Shown here: one piece after another, positions 8,974-17,841 of the stretch
Layout of the letters: each line of letters starts with the position of its first letter
Position numbering within the stretch: position 1 is the stretch's first letter
Source: Proteobacteria bacterium UBA4457
Lineage (GTDB): Bacteria > Pseudomonadota > Gammaproteobacteria > Ga0077536
Reading direction: 5' to 3'
Assembly: GCA_002390205.1 (NCBI GenBank)
Contig: DGOV01000115.1
Coordinates: 1 to 48,859 of the forward strand
Length of the DNA stretch: 48,859 nucleotides
Made by a program: the position numbers and the translations under genes
Notes under the pieces: model-generated
What the model was told of the DNA's origin: nothing
The model's input: only the letters and a program-made list of their open reading frames with translations
The model's database searches: none

Positions 8974-9632
8974 TAGCTGGTTTCAGAGAATGTCAAAATT
9001 CGCGTCACTAGGTCAGAGACTTGATCGGTTAGCATCTCTAGCTTGGCTTCTAATACTGCATGCATGACCGCGAAGGGTATGGCAATAGATAAGCCAACAG
9101 CCGTTGTCAGCAAAGCTTCCCAAATACCGCTCGCCAGCGCAGATGATTCGCCCGACGCGCCAGCACTGACAGCCAACCCTCGGAATGCGTCAATCATCCC
9201 TAACACTGTTCCTAATAGACCCATAACTGGAGCGAGGTAGTAAATGAGCTCGATAAGCCTAAGGTTTTGAGAGTAGCCTCTCAGGTAAGTGGAGGCACGG
9301 CGCAACAATTCATCGTGCAACAGATCCGGATTCATTGTTCCGTGTTTTTCAAGACCGAATCTAATATCTGTAGCTACCGTTAACTCGGATTCAATTAACA
9401 ATTCGCGGGCCTCTTTTTGTTCACCTTTGTGCCACAACCCTACTGCACGATCTAGCTCAGATACAACGACAGGTGAGGCGCGTCTAAATTGCAAAAACTT
9501 CTGACCAGCCAATGCCAAGCCAAAAATCGACGCGAGGAGTAGGATGCCTACGACCACGCCACCGAGTTTCAGCAGCGTCCCTGCCCCCATTATAATGCTC
9601 ATTAGAAAGCCTACTTCAGTGCTCGGATCCAT
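8973..9632 (-). CDS. MotA/TolQ/ExbB proton channel family protein
   Basis: About 219 residues, with three membrane segments (near residues 10-40, 115-140 and 160-190). The family signature is clear in LAPVMGLLGTVLGMIDAF and WEALLTTAVGLSIAIPFAV, which line the ion path in ExbB/TolQ. I chose ATG 9632 because GGGG sits 11 bases upstream; a TTG at 9641 is in frame but too close to that site. First gene of a five-gene operon with two exbD-like genes, a VWA-TonB-like gene and a TPR-like gene. No tonB, tolA, tolB or pal lies nearby, so it is not a canonical Tol-Pal or siderophore system. Confidence 0.92.
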   Translation of the reverse strand: MDPSTEVGFLMSIIMGAGTLLKLGGVVVGILLLASIFGLALAGQKFLQFRRASPVVVSELDRAVGLWHKGEQKEARELLIESELTVATDIRFGLEKHGTMNPDLLHDELLRRASTYLRGYSQNLRLIELIYYLAPVMGLLGTVLGMIDAFRGLAVSAGASGESSALASGIWEALLTTAVGLSIAIPFAVMHAVLEAKLEMLTDQVSDLVTRILTFSETS

Positions 9633-9953
9633 AATAATCAATTCCCCTCGTTTTTCTTTGCGTGTCCATTGTATTAAGTTCTGCGATAGATTTATTAGTC
9701 TCCGTAGTAGTACGCACGTAGATCCGCTTTCGATCTTTTATTCACAGCCGTTAATCTAGGTTTGTTTTAGTAATGTAAGCCGAACATCCGGTTGACTACA
9801 CTGTGTGATGTCGGTGGAGATTGGCTGACTCAGTTACACTATCAGATTGTGAACAAATGTTCGATAGTTTATTTACAGCCGAGGTTTGTATGCAGCACGC
9901 TAAAAAAAAAGCCGGCATAAGCCGGCTTTTTCAGTATTCATAATTACATTTCT
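9633..9953. other. intergenic region upstream of the ExbB-ExbD-VWA operon
   Basis: About 320 bases between the start of the ExbB-like gene and the end of the DUF1302 gene, both on the minus strand. It must contain the operon promoter, but no convincing -35/-10 pair could be picked by eye. The left-hand part of the minus-strand upstream region is AT-rich. It ends with the DUF1302 terminator hairpin, listed separately. No gene is seen. Confidence 0.5.
9902..9931 (-). terminator. rho-independent terminator after the DUF1302 gene
   Basis: A perfect hairpin made of GCCGGC (9911-9916), the loop ATAA and GCCGGC (9921-9926), flanked by A and T runs. Read on the minus strand it ends in nine T residues, 23 bases after the DUF1302 stop. 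The flanking A/T runs make it nearly symmetrical, so it could also stop transcription from the other side. Confidence 0.85.
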
Positions 9954-12410
9954 TTAGAAGAAATAAGTAGCTCTCATGAATACTTCATCAGCATAATCGA
10001 TTGTTTCCATGATGGTGTCGTTATCACCTCCAGGAGCTTCGATAATATTAGCATATAAATCCCACTGCCAGTTTGCAGCAGGGCGATATCGAACGCCTGG
10101 TTGTACCAAGTAACCACCAGCTACATCCACTAATATAGCCATATCAATCCGCCATACTAAGTTAGGGAAAGGCTGTTGGAACGCAAACACTACATAGTTA
10201 GCATTGTCGTTACCGACTGGCTTGGCTCCCTGGAACGATCTTGCTTTATCATTAAAACGACCAGTCGTTTTATCGATGTAGGCACCGAAATCTTTCGCAC
10301 CACCGTTACCAGCTAGATCGCGACCAAACATGTCGGTGGCAGTTCTATGCATCCACTGAGCGACCATGTAGGTTGCAGGGAACGCATCAGAGATTCGGTG
10401 ATATTTCTCAAAAACTAACGCTGAGACAATATCGTCTTTCTCTGTTGGATCAAAACTTAATCCTAAGTCGGTCATTTTCTTATCGTGCGTATAAGATACT
10501 TCACCACGGATAATCATTTGATCGAAGAACGAATCAGGACCTGCGTTGACAACGTAGTTACCACCAAGAACGAATACGTTCTCTCTGGCAAACTCTCTAG
10601 TCGCCCAAGCTCGGAATGAGCCAAACGAACTGTGGAAACCTTCAATGGTACGTTGTGCGTCAACGACTGTGTATTCGTCACCGAATCCAAACATTTCACG
10701 CGTTGCCCACCAGTCAGCTGGCCATTCGTTGACAACGACTCTCAACGCTTTCAACGGATCCAAGCGGCCTGCAGCCACATCATGCCAGTACTCAGTCGAG
10801 TTAGGCGCATGAGGATCGGGAGATAATGGAGATCCACAATGGTTTAACGTTTTATGGCCGCCACCGAGAATTGTAGGCATTTTGGCGTAAGAGTCTTCAT
10901 ACCCTCTATAACCGATGTTTCCTAACAGGTTATTCGTATCATTGTACTCGTTAGCACAGAACCTATTCGCATTGGCAGCTGAGGCCGAGTAGCCACCAGC
11001 CGCGCCCGCACCGACTCCTGCAAGACCTGCGGAGTTCGCTCCTTGATGAAAAGCTGGCGCTTCCGCGTAACGAACATAGCCATTAGGATCTCTGCGGTTA
11101 ACCCAAGCAAACATTGCTGTGAATTGGTCTGTCAACGGAGCAGTCAACTTGAAGCCGTAGTTGATAGAATTTGCAGCATCGTTGAACTCATCGTTTTCAA
11201 CTAATGTCACGTTATGAGGTACTACACTGTAGGCAGTGTTTTGTCCTGGAAGAATAGTAGGACTCCACATTTGCGCGAAAGCATCAACTTCCCAACCATT
11301 ATCAAAAGTGTAACTTACTCGCACGCCTGGGCTTGCTACACGACTGTCTTGATACTCTTCAGCACCTGGTCCGAGGGTTAAATGTCTACGAAGATCAAGG
11401 CCGTTGGCAACATCCATTACACGGAAGAAATACGCTTCACCCCATGCGATGGTCTGTACACCGGCACGAACCCATAACGGGCCATCGTTCCAATCGACAT
11501 AAGCCGCAGGAAGGTCAACCATGAAATCATCACTACTATATAGTTCTGTAGGTGAGCCGTTTCCGCCATACCAATATTCGTTTTGGCTAAAATTATCACC
11601 GCCGGTTACATCACTGCCATTAAGCATGCTGGTACCGTCAAAGTAAGCACGTACTTTAACGTACGCTGCCCAGTTGCGATTAATCTTCGCTTGTATATCG
11701 ATTTCAGCACGCGAGTTGAACATGTTCCAATCGCGGTCTTCGTTCAACGCAGCGCCTTGTGCACTTCGCACATCAGCGTGATTAGCATCAGTTGTGCTAC
11801 CAGCGAGGTTACCGCCAGTGGCCAGCATATTCGATCCTAAACTGCCGTCAGCACCACACTGTACACCGATGAAATCATTGGTGCCGTATAGGCCGGTCGA
11901 TCCTGCTCTCACTGCGTTTAGACCACCAAATCGGCAGTTAACAGCTGAGTTAGTATTATTACCCGCTGCGTGGATGTTTATGTTGTTAGCCTTCCATTGC
12001 GCTTCTGTCAATGACTCAGCCGTGTTTGTTTTATGCGCCCAATTAGGACCAAAGCCACTATTGATTGTGGAGGCTCGTTTAAGTGCGGCGGCGGTAGGGG
12101 CAGCAACTCCTGCAGCTGCGCCAGTTCCAAATAAGCCTACGGCGCCATTTGTTGGACTGACATAGACACTTGTACCGTCTAGCGCATTCAGTGCATTGTA
12201 TGCAGCATGCGTGGTGTGCCCAACGATCTTATCGTTATATGCATCTCCACCAATGTTATTGACGTTCTTCTGACTTGAAATGCCATAGGCAATTTCCTGT
12301 CTGACGAACCCTGTTATGTTCCAATCGATTGCTGACGCTACGCCTGCAAACAAGAAACTGCCGATGACAGTACTTGCGATTGAAATGCGTGTGATTGCGT
12401 GTCTTATCAC
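9954..12410 (-). CDS. DUF1302 family outer-membrane beta-barrel protein
   Basis: 818 residues with a GTG start behind GGGGAG. A signal peptide ends near ASA (about residue 27), followed by DWNITGFVRQEIAYG, the typical DUF1302 N-terminus. The body has barrel-like strands (WVRAGVQTIAWGEAYFFRV, GVRVSYTFDNGWEVDAF) and ends in FMRATYFF with a terminal Phe, as in BAM-assembled barrels. It is longer than the 550-650 residues I associate with the family, because of Ala/Gly/Asn/Ser-rich inserts at about 45-225 and 460-555 that contain several Cys. The family is found with YCF48 and RND genes, as here, but the usual DUF1329 partner is not adjacent. Transport or surface export of a hydrophobic compound is a plausible role, not shown. 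Confidence 0.88.
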   Translation of the reverse strand: MIRHAITRISIASTVIGSFLFAGVASAIDWNITGFVRQEIAYGISSQKNVNNIGGDAYNDKIVGHTTHAAYNALNALDGTSVYVSPTNGAVGLFGTGAAAGVAAPTAAALKRASTINSGFGPNWAHKTNTAESLTEAQWKANNINIHAAGNNTNSAVNCRFGGLNAVRAGSTGLYGTNDFIGVQCGADGSLGSNMLATGGNLAGSTTDANHADVRSAQGAALNEDRDWNMFNSRAEIDIQAKINRNWAAYVKVRAYFDGTSMLNGSDVTGGDNFSQNEYWYGGNGSPTELYSSDDFMVDLPAAYVDWNDGPLWVRAGVQTIAWGEAYFFRVMDVANGLDLRRHLTLGPGAEEYQDSRVASPGVRVSYTFDNGWEVDAFAQMWSPTILPGQNTAYSVVPHNVTLVENDEFNDAANSINYGFKLTAPLTDQFTAMFAWVNRRDPNGYVRYAEAPAFHQGANSAGLAGVGAGAAGGYSASAANANRFCANEYNDTNNLLGNIGYRGYEDSYAKMPTILGGGHKTLNHCGSPLSPDPHAPNSTEYWHDVAAGRLDPLKALRVVVNEWPADWWATREMFGFGDEYTVVDAQRTIEGFHSSFGSFRAWATREFARENVFVLGGNYVVNAGPDSFFDQMIIRGEVSYTHDKKMTDLGLSFDPTEKDDIVSALVFEKYHRISDAFPATYMVAQWMHRTATDMFGRDLAGNGGAKDFGAYIDKTTGRFNDKARSFQGAKPVGNDNANYVVFAFQQPFPNLVWRIDMAILVDVAGGYLVQPGVRYRPAANWQWDLYANIIEAPGGDNDTIMETIDYADEVFMRATYFF

Positions 12411-12740
12411 TACCGCTCTCCCCTTTTTTAGTTATAAATAAGTAACCGCCTAACTTAGACAGTCTCCAGTTAAACTGTATGTTGTTTCCTTGTCACAGGT
12501 AGATTACGTTTCAGTAATCTTCTTGTAACTTTTTACATATTCGACATTACCGCCCATTTTTCAACCTATGTCAACGCTTTTCACGCATCAAAAGAGCGAA
12601 TATGGAGCAGTTTTCCACCATAATTGTGGTGGAATAACAACTAATTAGCGCGGATATTTTCGTAAACAATTGTTTTTTAACATTTATTTACTCTCAGAAT
12701 ACCGCCTTCTATCCTGACATATATTTTCTTTTTATAAGAC
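12411..12740. other. intergenic region with a perfect inverted repeat at 12613-12634
   Basis: 330 bases between the YCF48-like gene and the DUF1302 gene. It is AT-rich. It contains TTCCACCA (12613-12620), a six-base TAATTG centre, and TGGTGGAA (12627-12634). No T run follows on either strand, so it is more like an operator or RNA-processing site than a terminator. No ORF or RNA gene was seen. Confidence 0.5.
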
Positions 12741-13760
12741 TTAGTACAGTACCTTCGCTACATTACCACCGTTACCAACAATAAAAATCTGCTGCTCTCT
12801 AATAAAACTTTTTCTCCCTGTATCTGACTCCGTTGCTGTCTCAGAGACACCTGCACCAACTCCCTGGTACCAAGTACGGCCGATTTGTGCATCGGCTGAA
12901 AAAGAAGTGAACGACTTACCGTCATCATTCGATCTCAATAAGTCACGTATCGCGGTCACGACGACTTCGCCGTTGCCCGACCACACGCCAAGCAAATTAG
13001 AATTCGTATCAATAGCAATAGACGACCAGGTTGACCCTGCGTCTAATGTTTTTAGGACAAGGCCTTCCTGCCCGACCGCATAACCGCTGCCGGAGCCGTC
13101 TTTGGCAAAATGAACATCGAACACGCCCTCGTCACCGCCGTGCACTTGCTTGAAGGTCTGTCCGCGGTCGGTCGACGTCATGATCAACCCAAACTCACCT
13201 GCAACAAATATACTTCCGTCATCCTTGACTACCGCACTGTATAGATGAGGTTCATAACCTTCCTCGTTAACACTTTCCCAGTCTTTAGTCACCACTGTCC
13301 AAGTAAGACCGGCATCCTCAGACTTCGCCATGAAGCCAAATTCGCCCACGATATATCCTAATCCTGAATCATTGAGATCGACATCCATTATTCGCTGTGT
13401 TAATCCTGCCTCCACCTGCTTCCAGTCAGCACCCTCAACACGTCGAAAGATTGTTCCCTGTTGACCAACAACAATTTGTGTATCTCCTGCAGAGGTCACA
13501 CCAAGCAATGCTTTAGTCGTCAATGGGTCAGCTGTAGTCCAAGTCTCGCCTCCATCTGCCGTTTCCCGCATTAAACCATAAGAACCAACAGCCAAACCCG
13601 AGCTGCCTTTCATGTCTATAGCAAACAACTTGTCGTGAGGGATCCCTGATTCAAGTACTTCGACTATTGGGTCACCTTCCTGCGCAAGCACGACGGAGCC
13701 AAAACTAGCAAGGCAACATAAGGCCGTCATAATAGAGACGTATCGTTTTATTTTTTTCAT
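12741..13760 (-). CDS. secreted YCF48-like beta-propeller protein
   Basis: About 339 residues. I chose ATG 13760 (MKKIKRYVSIM), preceded by GGAAAT, instead of an in-frame start 45 bases earlier. A signal peptide ends at VLAQ (about residue 27). The rest is built of repeats with the pattern GxxGxxxxTxDGGxTW, for example SYGLMRETADGGETW, GEFGFMAKSEDAGLTW, GEFGLIMTSTDRGQTF and GQEGLVLKTLDAGSTW, the mark of YCF48/BNR photosystem-II-assembly-like propellers. In non-photosynthetic proteobacteria these accompany RND transporters and DUF1302/DUF1329 proteins. It follows the RND gene closely and is likely its periplasmic partner. Confidence 0.88.
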   Translation of the reverse strand: MKKIKRYVSIMTALCCLASFGSVVLAQEGDPIVEVLESGIPHDKLFAIDMKGSSGLAVGSYGLMRETADGGETWTTADPLTTKALLGVTSAGDTQIVVGQQGTIFRRVEGADWKQVEAGLTQRIMDVDLNDSGLGYIVGEFGFMAKSEDAGLTWTVVTKDWESVNEEGYEPHLYSAVVKDDGSIFVAGEFGLIMTSTDRGQTFKQVHGGDEGVFDVHFAKDGSGSGYAVGQEGLVLKTLDAGSTWSSIAIDTNSNLLGVWSGNGEVVVTAIRDLLRSNDDGKSFTSFSADAQIGRTWYQGVGAGVSETATESDTGRKSFIREQQIFIVGNGGNVAKVLY

Positions 13761-13807
13761 ATTATTTCCATCCAAACTTTTGTTTTGTGTGCATCGCGTA
13801 GTCATCC

Positions 13808-16216
13808 TTAATTTGCCGCCATATGGTCGGCGATATCGATACGCTCTGATGTAATGAGATGCTCTCGTTCGATAAACTTTGGTTTGAACAAGTAAACCAG
13901 AAGCGGGAGAACAACTAGCGCAATCACCATGTTAATCAACATGATCGCTACTAATAGCAGTCCCATATCGGCCAAGAATTTCAGTTCAGACAAAAAGTAC
14001 CACGGGAGAATCCCTATTAAAACAATCGTTGCCGTAAAGAATATAGCTTTACCCGTAGTTGTCACAGCTGCCTGTATCGCGGCGCCATGATCCTTACTGT
14101 CACTAAATTCCTCACAAATACGACTCAGCAAATAGATGCCGTAGTCGATGCCCACGCCGATACCAATCGCGGCAATTGGCAAACTGTTAACGTCTAAACC
14201 AATCCCCATGAGTACCATGACAGATCCGAGGAGGACGTTTGAAAAGTTGACTGGGATGAGAAGCAAGATCCCTGCCGCAACCGATCGATAGGCCCAAGAG
14301 CAAGTAATCAGTATCACAAGATTAAGCGCAGCTAGAATGATCCATTGGTAATAGTCTACGGTATCATTGACCGACTGCTGCAGTGCAATCGCGCCCGTCC
14401 CGAGTCGAACATTAAACTCGTCATGCTCAATGCCAATCAGGTCTAATCCACGTCGAGTTTGTTCTAAAGCCACATCGACAGTTTCTTGCTTGTTGTCTTT
14501 GTACCAAAGAGACACTGTACCATTGGACATAGTGAAGTCACTTACGTGCGAATACGCTTTAGGACTTGATCCGACCATTAGAGCATTTACCGCAGCATTT
14601 ACCGCAGCATTCGTATGATCGAGTGGTGCCCATTTAGGGTTACCCCCTGAGAAGAGTCGGTTTGCTTCTGGAAGATAATCTCCATATGACAATGTCGCTT
14701 CGGGAGGTGGATCTTGTGCTTCCAAAAAGCGCTGTAACTGAACCATCGATCCCAAGGCATCCTCAGAATGCCGCAGAATGCGAACGTCACTGTCTGGTTT
14801 GCCCTCGAAAACAATTTCTAACGTCATTAAACCAGGGAAATTAGCATTTACTGCCCTTACGGCTGTATTAAAATCAGAGTCTTCTTTGAGTAAATTACTC
14901 CCTTCTACTGGGTTACCCACTTTGATTTGCAGCATTAACGAGACACCGATTACCGCAAGAACTGAAGTCACAATTGCTGTGTATTTAGCTGTCGGCCCAT
15001 GCGACAAGCGCCCGATCCAACCTAGCAGGGTTTGAATTTTAGTGTGCCACGTAACCTTATCGGATTTCCCAATCAGTACAGCGACATTCTTAGGCGTTGG
15101 GAGCCAGGATAAGAGCACGGGAGTAAGGAACATGTTGCAGGGGACTAAGATCATTGCCCAAAAACCACAAAACAACGCGAACCTTTCCATAACTGGTATC
15201 GGGGCCACCATAATCAAAAAGAGACCCGCCGCATCGGTTACAATGCCTAGCACACCTGGTGCCATCATAACGCCAAGGGAAAGCTCTGCAGCTTTCTTAC
15301 GATCATTAATCTCGTAATAAATCTCATAATAGCGTTCGATGAACTGAACGCAGTGACTAAAAGAGCGAGCCACCAGTAGCAGTGGGACGACCATAATGAG
15401 TGGCTCTATCGGATCGCCAATCCAACCAACAAACCCAAATCCCCAAATTGCCGCCACGATACTTACCACAATAGGTGTCACTACGCCTGGAAGATTCCCC
15501 ATATAGAGAAGCAGCGAAATGAGGAGCGCCGAGGCTGTGATAGCAAAAATAGAAAGCATTTGGGCTTGATACTCATAGACCCACCCCGTTAAAACGGGCT
15601 GTCCTGCGACATAGATCTCATGTGCATCATCTTGCTCAGCCGCCACCATATCTTGGATGTAATGAAATGTCTTTCCATAGTCTAGTGAATGTTCAATAAA
15701 CGTCGCTTGTACGATAGCCGCGCTTTCATCTTCTGATATGAAAAACTTTTGAACGTTAGGCGCCTTGTCAACCGCATCAATGAATGCCTGAATTTCTTCA
15801 GCTGTCTGGGGGACAGTGTCCTCCATAAGTGGTCGGGAGTTAATTCCGAAAGGAGTCGCCTCTGTGAAACGCGCCTTCTCAGTAGTTATAGACACGATTT
15901 GATCGTGATCTACTGACGGGGCTAAATCGATAGCTCTAGTCAAACGCCATACCTTATCGAGCGTATCGGTATTGTAGATGGTCCCCTCTTTCGCCTTAAC
16001 CATTACGGTAACAGTCAAAGGGTTACCGAAATTCGGGTGTGCCTGATAAGTTTGCACAAAAGGGTGGTTTTTAGGGAACAAGTCGGAAAAAATTGTCTTT
16101 AATTCCACTTTGGAGAGCCCAACGGCAAAAAAGGCAGTAATGGCAATCATGCCAAGAAGTACTAATCCTCGATGCTTCATAGTCGCATGTGCTAGCGTGA
16201 ACCGAAAACCTTTCAT
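13808..16216 (-). CDS. RND/MMPL family exporter
   Basis: About 802 residues, start at ATG 16216 behind GGGGAG (in-frame TTG codons lie just upstream). Membrane segment near residues 18-36, a large periplasmic loop, a block of five or six helices at about 225-400, a second periplasmic loop, and a final helix block at about 625-785. Hallmarks: IGIGVGIDYGIYLLSRI in the C-terminal half and the corresponding MVVPLLLVARSFSHCVQFIERY in the N-terminal half, both typical of the hydrophobe/sterol-exporter RND branch. It belongs with the following YCF48-like gene and perhaps the DUF1302 barrel. Proton-driven transport of a lipid or hydrophobic compound is likely. Confidence 0.9.
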   Translation of the reverse strand: MKGFRFTLAHATMKHRGLVLLGMIAITAFFAVGLSKVELKTIFSDLFPKNHPFVQTYQAHPNFGNPLTVTVMVKAKEGTIYNTDTLDKVWRLTRAIDLAPSVDHDQIVSITTEKARFTEATPFGINSRPLMEDTVPQTAEEIQAFIDAVDKAPNVQKFFISEDESAAIVQATFIEHSLDYGKTFHYIQDMVAAEQDDAHEIYVAGQPVLTGWVYEYQAQMLSIFAITASALLISLLLYMGNLPGVVTPIVVSIVAAIWGFGFVGWIGDPIEPLIMVVPLLLVARSFSHCVQFIERYYEIYYEINDRKKAAELSLGVMMAPGVLGIVTDAAGLFLIMVAPIPVMERFALFCGFWAMILVPCNMFLTPVLLSWLPTPKNVAVLIGKSDKVTWHTKIQTLLGWIGRLSHGPTAKYTAIVTSVLAVIGVSLMLQIKVGNPVEGSNLLKEDSDFNTAVRAVNANFPGLMTLEIVFEGKPDSDVRILRHSEDALGSMVQLQRFLEAQDPPPEATLSYGDYLPEANRLFSGGNPKWAPLDHTNAAVNAAVNALMVGSSPKAYSHVSDFTMSNGTVSLWYKDNKQETVDVALEQTRRGLDLIGIEHDEFNVRLGTGAIALQQSVNDTVDYYQWIILAALNLVILITCSWAYRSVAAGILLLIPVNFSNVLLGSVMVLMGIGLDVNSLPIAAIGIGVGIDYGIYLLSRICEEFSDSKDHGAAIQAAVTTTGKAIFFTATIVLIGILPWYFLSELKFLADMGLLLVAIMLINMVIALVVLPLLVYLFKPKFIEREHLITSERIDIADHMAAN

Positions 16217-16876
16217 CAACAACTTCTCCCCTCAAAATACTGTTTATTTAAATTTCTCACTAGCGCTTTCGTGTAATTTCTTACCGCGAATATACACTGG
16301 TGATTATTTTGTTAACCAAAGCCTAAATCATCCCGAGATGAAAAACCTTTCTTTATCTAGCTAAGCCGCACTGCTAAGAACCAGCCCACTGTTTTCCATC
16401 CCAAACAAGTAACATCTTGGTGCAACAAAAATTTATCTCCCAGATGAAATTTCTTACGCCAAAAAAAACTGCAGGGGCAAATATACGTGCCTCCGACTCC
16501 GCATGTCAAACCAACTTTGACTAACGCCGCTCAGGGACCTCGTAAAAAATATCTGTCACCCAAAAAATGTCTCGACTCAACAGACACTATTATTGGCTTA
16601 ACTGCGTTTATCCCCAGCGTTGACAGTGCATTTCGATAGGTATTACCACACACCGAAAGTCTCATTCTAGCTAGTATATAAGCTAATCCCGTTCAAAATT
16701 TATTTTTACGTTTAGCGAGAAAGTTAAAATAGTATATACTCTTCTAGTCAGGAGAGTCTCAGAAAGGGCACAGGAACGGAAAAGTCACAGCACTGGAGTA
16801 TATGCATGCTGACATATGATGTCCCCCAAGCAGCTGGCTGCACCAAAAGACATAAGGTGCTTACACTGGGAGAAAT
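16217..16876. other. 660-base intergenic region downstream of tRNA-Thr
   Basis: No ORF, further tRNA or clear terminator could be recognised. It separates the RND gene start from the 3' end of tRNA-Thr. In many gammaproteobacteria the tRNA-Tyr, tRNA-Gly, tRNA-Thr and tuf genes follow at this position; none is seen. Confidence 0.5.
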
Positions 16877-16952
16877 TGGTGCCGGCTGAGGGAATCGAAC
16901 TCTCGACCTGATGCTTACAAGGCAACTGCTCTACCATCTGAGCTAAGCCGGC
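16877..16952 (-). tRNA. tRNA-Thr (anticodon TGT)
   Basis: The minus strand folds as a complete cloverleaf: acceptor GCCGGCT pairing with AGCCGGC, D-arm GCTC/GAGC with AGATGGTA loop, anticodon loop CTTGTAA with TGT, T-arm with GTTCGATTC, discriminator A and an encoded CCA. It reads ACN-type Thr codons. It lies 137 bases after coaX in the same direction, matching the birA-coaX-tRNA order seen in Pseudomonas and relatives. Confidence 0.97.
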
Positions 16953-17088
16953 AATAAAATGTCACCCATCTAGCTATTTTCATATTAGCTGAAATGGTGT
17001 GCAAATATTAACCTGTCGAGAGCTCTGGGCCAACAAGAATTTTCAAAAATCAATGGATATCAAGTTAATGGGTAGCCCTTCAACTACT

Positions 17089-17835
17089 TCAATCCAAATG
17101 TAAACCCAACGTAACCAGTCCCTCGAGGACGAGTCTGGGATTATCGATGTGCTTGTTCGGAATCAATTCTTTCATGACCGCTGCGGCTCCGCCCGTCAAA
17201 TACCAACTAGTTGTTTCAGAAATCCCCAACATGTCTAGCTGCTGTTCCACTTCTCTGAGCACACCTTTCAGAGCACTAAGACAACCTAAAGAAATAGCTT
17301 CAACCGTATTAATTCCAAATCTGTCAGCAGCGCTAAATTGGTCAATCTCTATACCTGCCGTTCCCGACACCAGGCTTGCCTTCAGCATATCGGGCCCAGG
17401 TGCTATTAAACCTCCCACATGCTCGCCATCCGCAACGACAACATCCACGGTCAGCGCAGTGCCAACATCAACAACACAAACCGCGCCGCGTGAAAATGTC
17501 CACGCTGCCAACGAGGCTAACCACCTGTCGACACCCAAAGCATCTGGACGTTGGTATCGAGTGGACATTCCCATACATATTTTTTGTGGGACCACAAATT
17601 CCGGAGTAATATCTAAATACGTTTTGCAGAACCGTTTAATCCTGTCACGCACTTGACTACCTGCGACATTTGCTACCAATACTTTTCTAATTAGGGACGT
17701 ATGAATGAGCCAGCAAGACTCAAAGTCATTTTCTATGTCTGCAGCCAAAGTGCCAAAAGAGCCGCAGTCAATCAACTGATGGCCATCCCAAACCGCGCTC
17801 TTAATATTTGTATTGCCCACATCGATTACAAGCAT
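17089..17835 (-). CDS. coaX: type III pantothenate kinase
   Basis: 248 residues. Phosphorylates pantothenate in the first step of coenzyme A synthesis in the cytoplasm. ASKHA-fold phosphate motif DVGNTNIKSAVWDG at residues 5-18, substrate motif PDALGVDRWLA near 105, second phosphate motif DVGTALTVDVV near 125, and the C-terminal TGGAA (about 218). Length fits the family. It follows birA by only six bases, so the two share an operon, the arrangement found in many gammaproteobacteria. Confidence 0.95.
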   Translation of the reverse strand: MLVIDVGNTNIKSAVWDGHQLIDCGSFGTLAADIENDFESCWLIHTSLIRKVLVANVAGSQVRDRIKRFCKTYLDITPEFVVPQKICMGMSTRYQRPDALGVDRWLASLAAWTFSRGAVCVVDVGTALTVDVVVADGEHVGGLIAPGPDMLKASLVSGTAGIEIDQFSAADRFGINTVEAISLGCLSALKGVLREVEQQLDMLGISETTSWYLTGGAAAVMKELIPNKHIDNPRLVLEGLVTLGLHLD

Positions 17836-17841
17836 AGCTTT

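Noticed and set aside
4652..9632. Canonical Tol-Pal or TonB-ExbB-ExbD system
   Set aside because: No tolA, tolB, pal or TonB C-terminal domain; the TonB-like protein ends in a VWA domain and a large helical protein follows.
11583..12165. Plus-strand ORFs opposite the DUF1302 gene
   Set aside because: They lie fully within a clear secreted barrel gene on the minus strand and have no domain or start site of their own.
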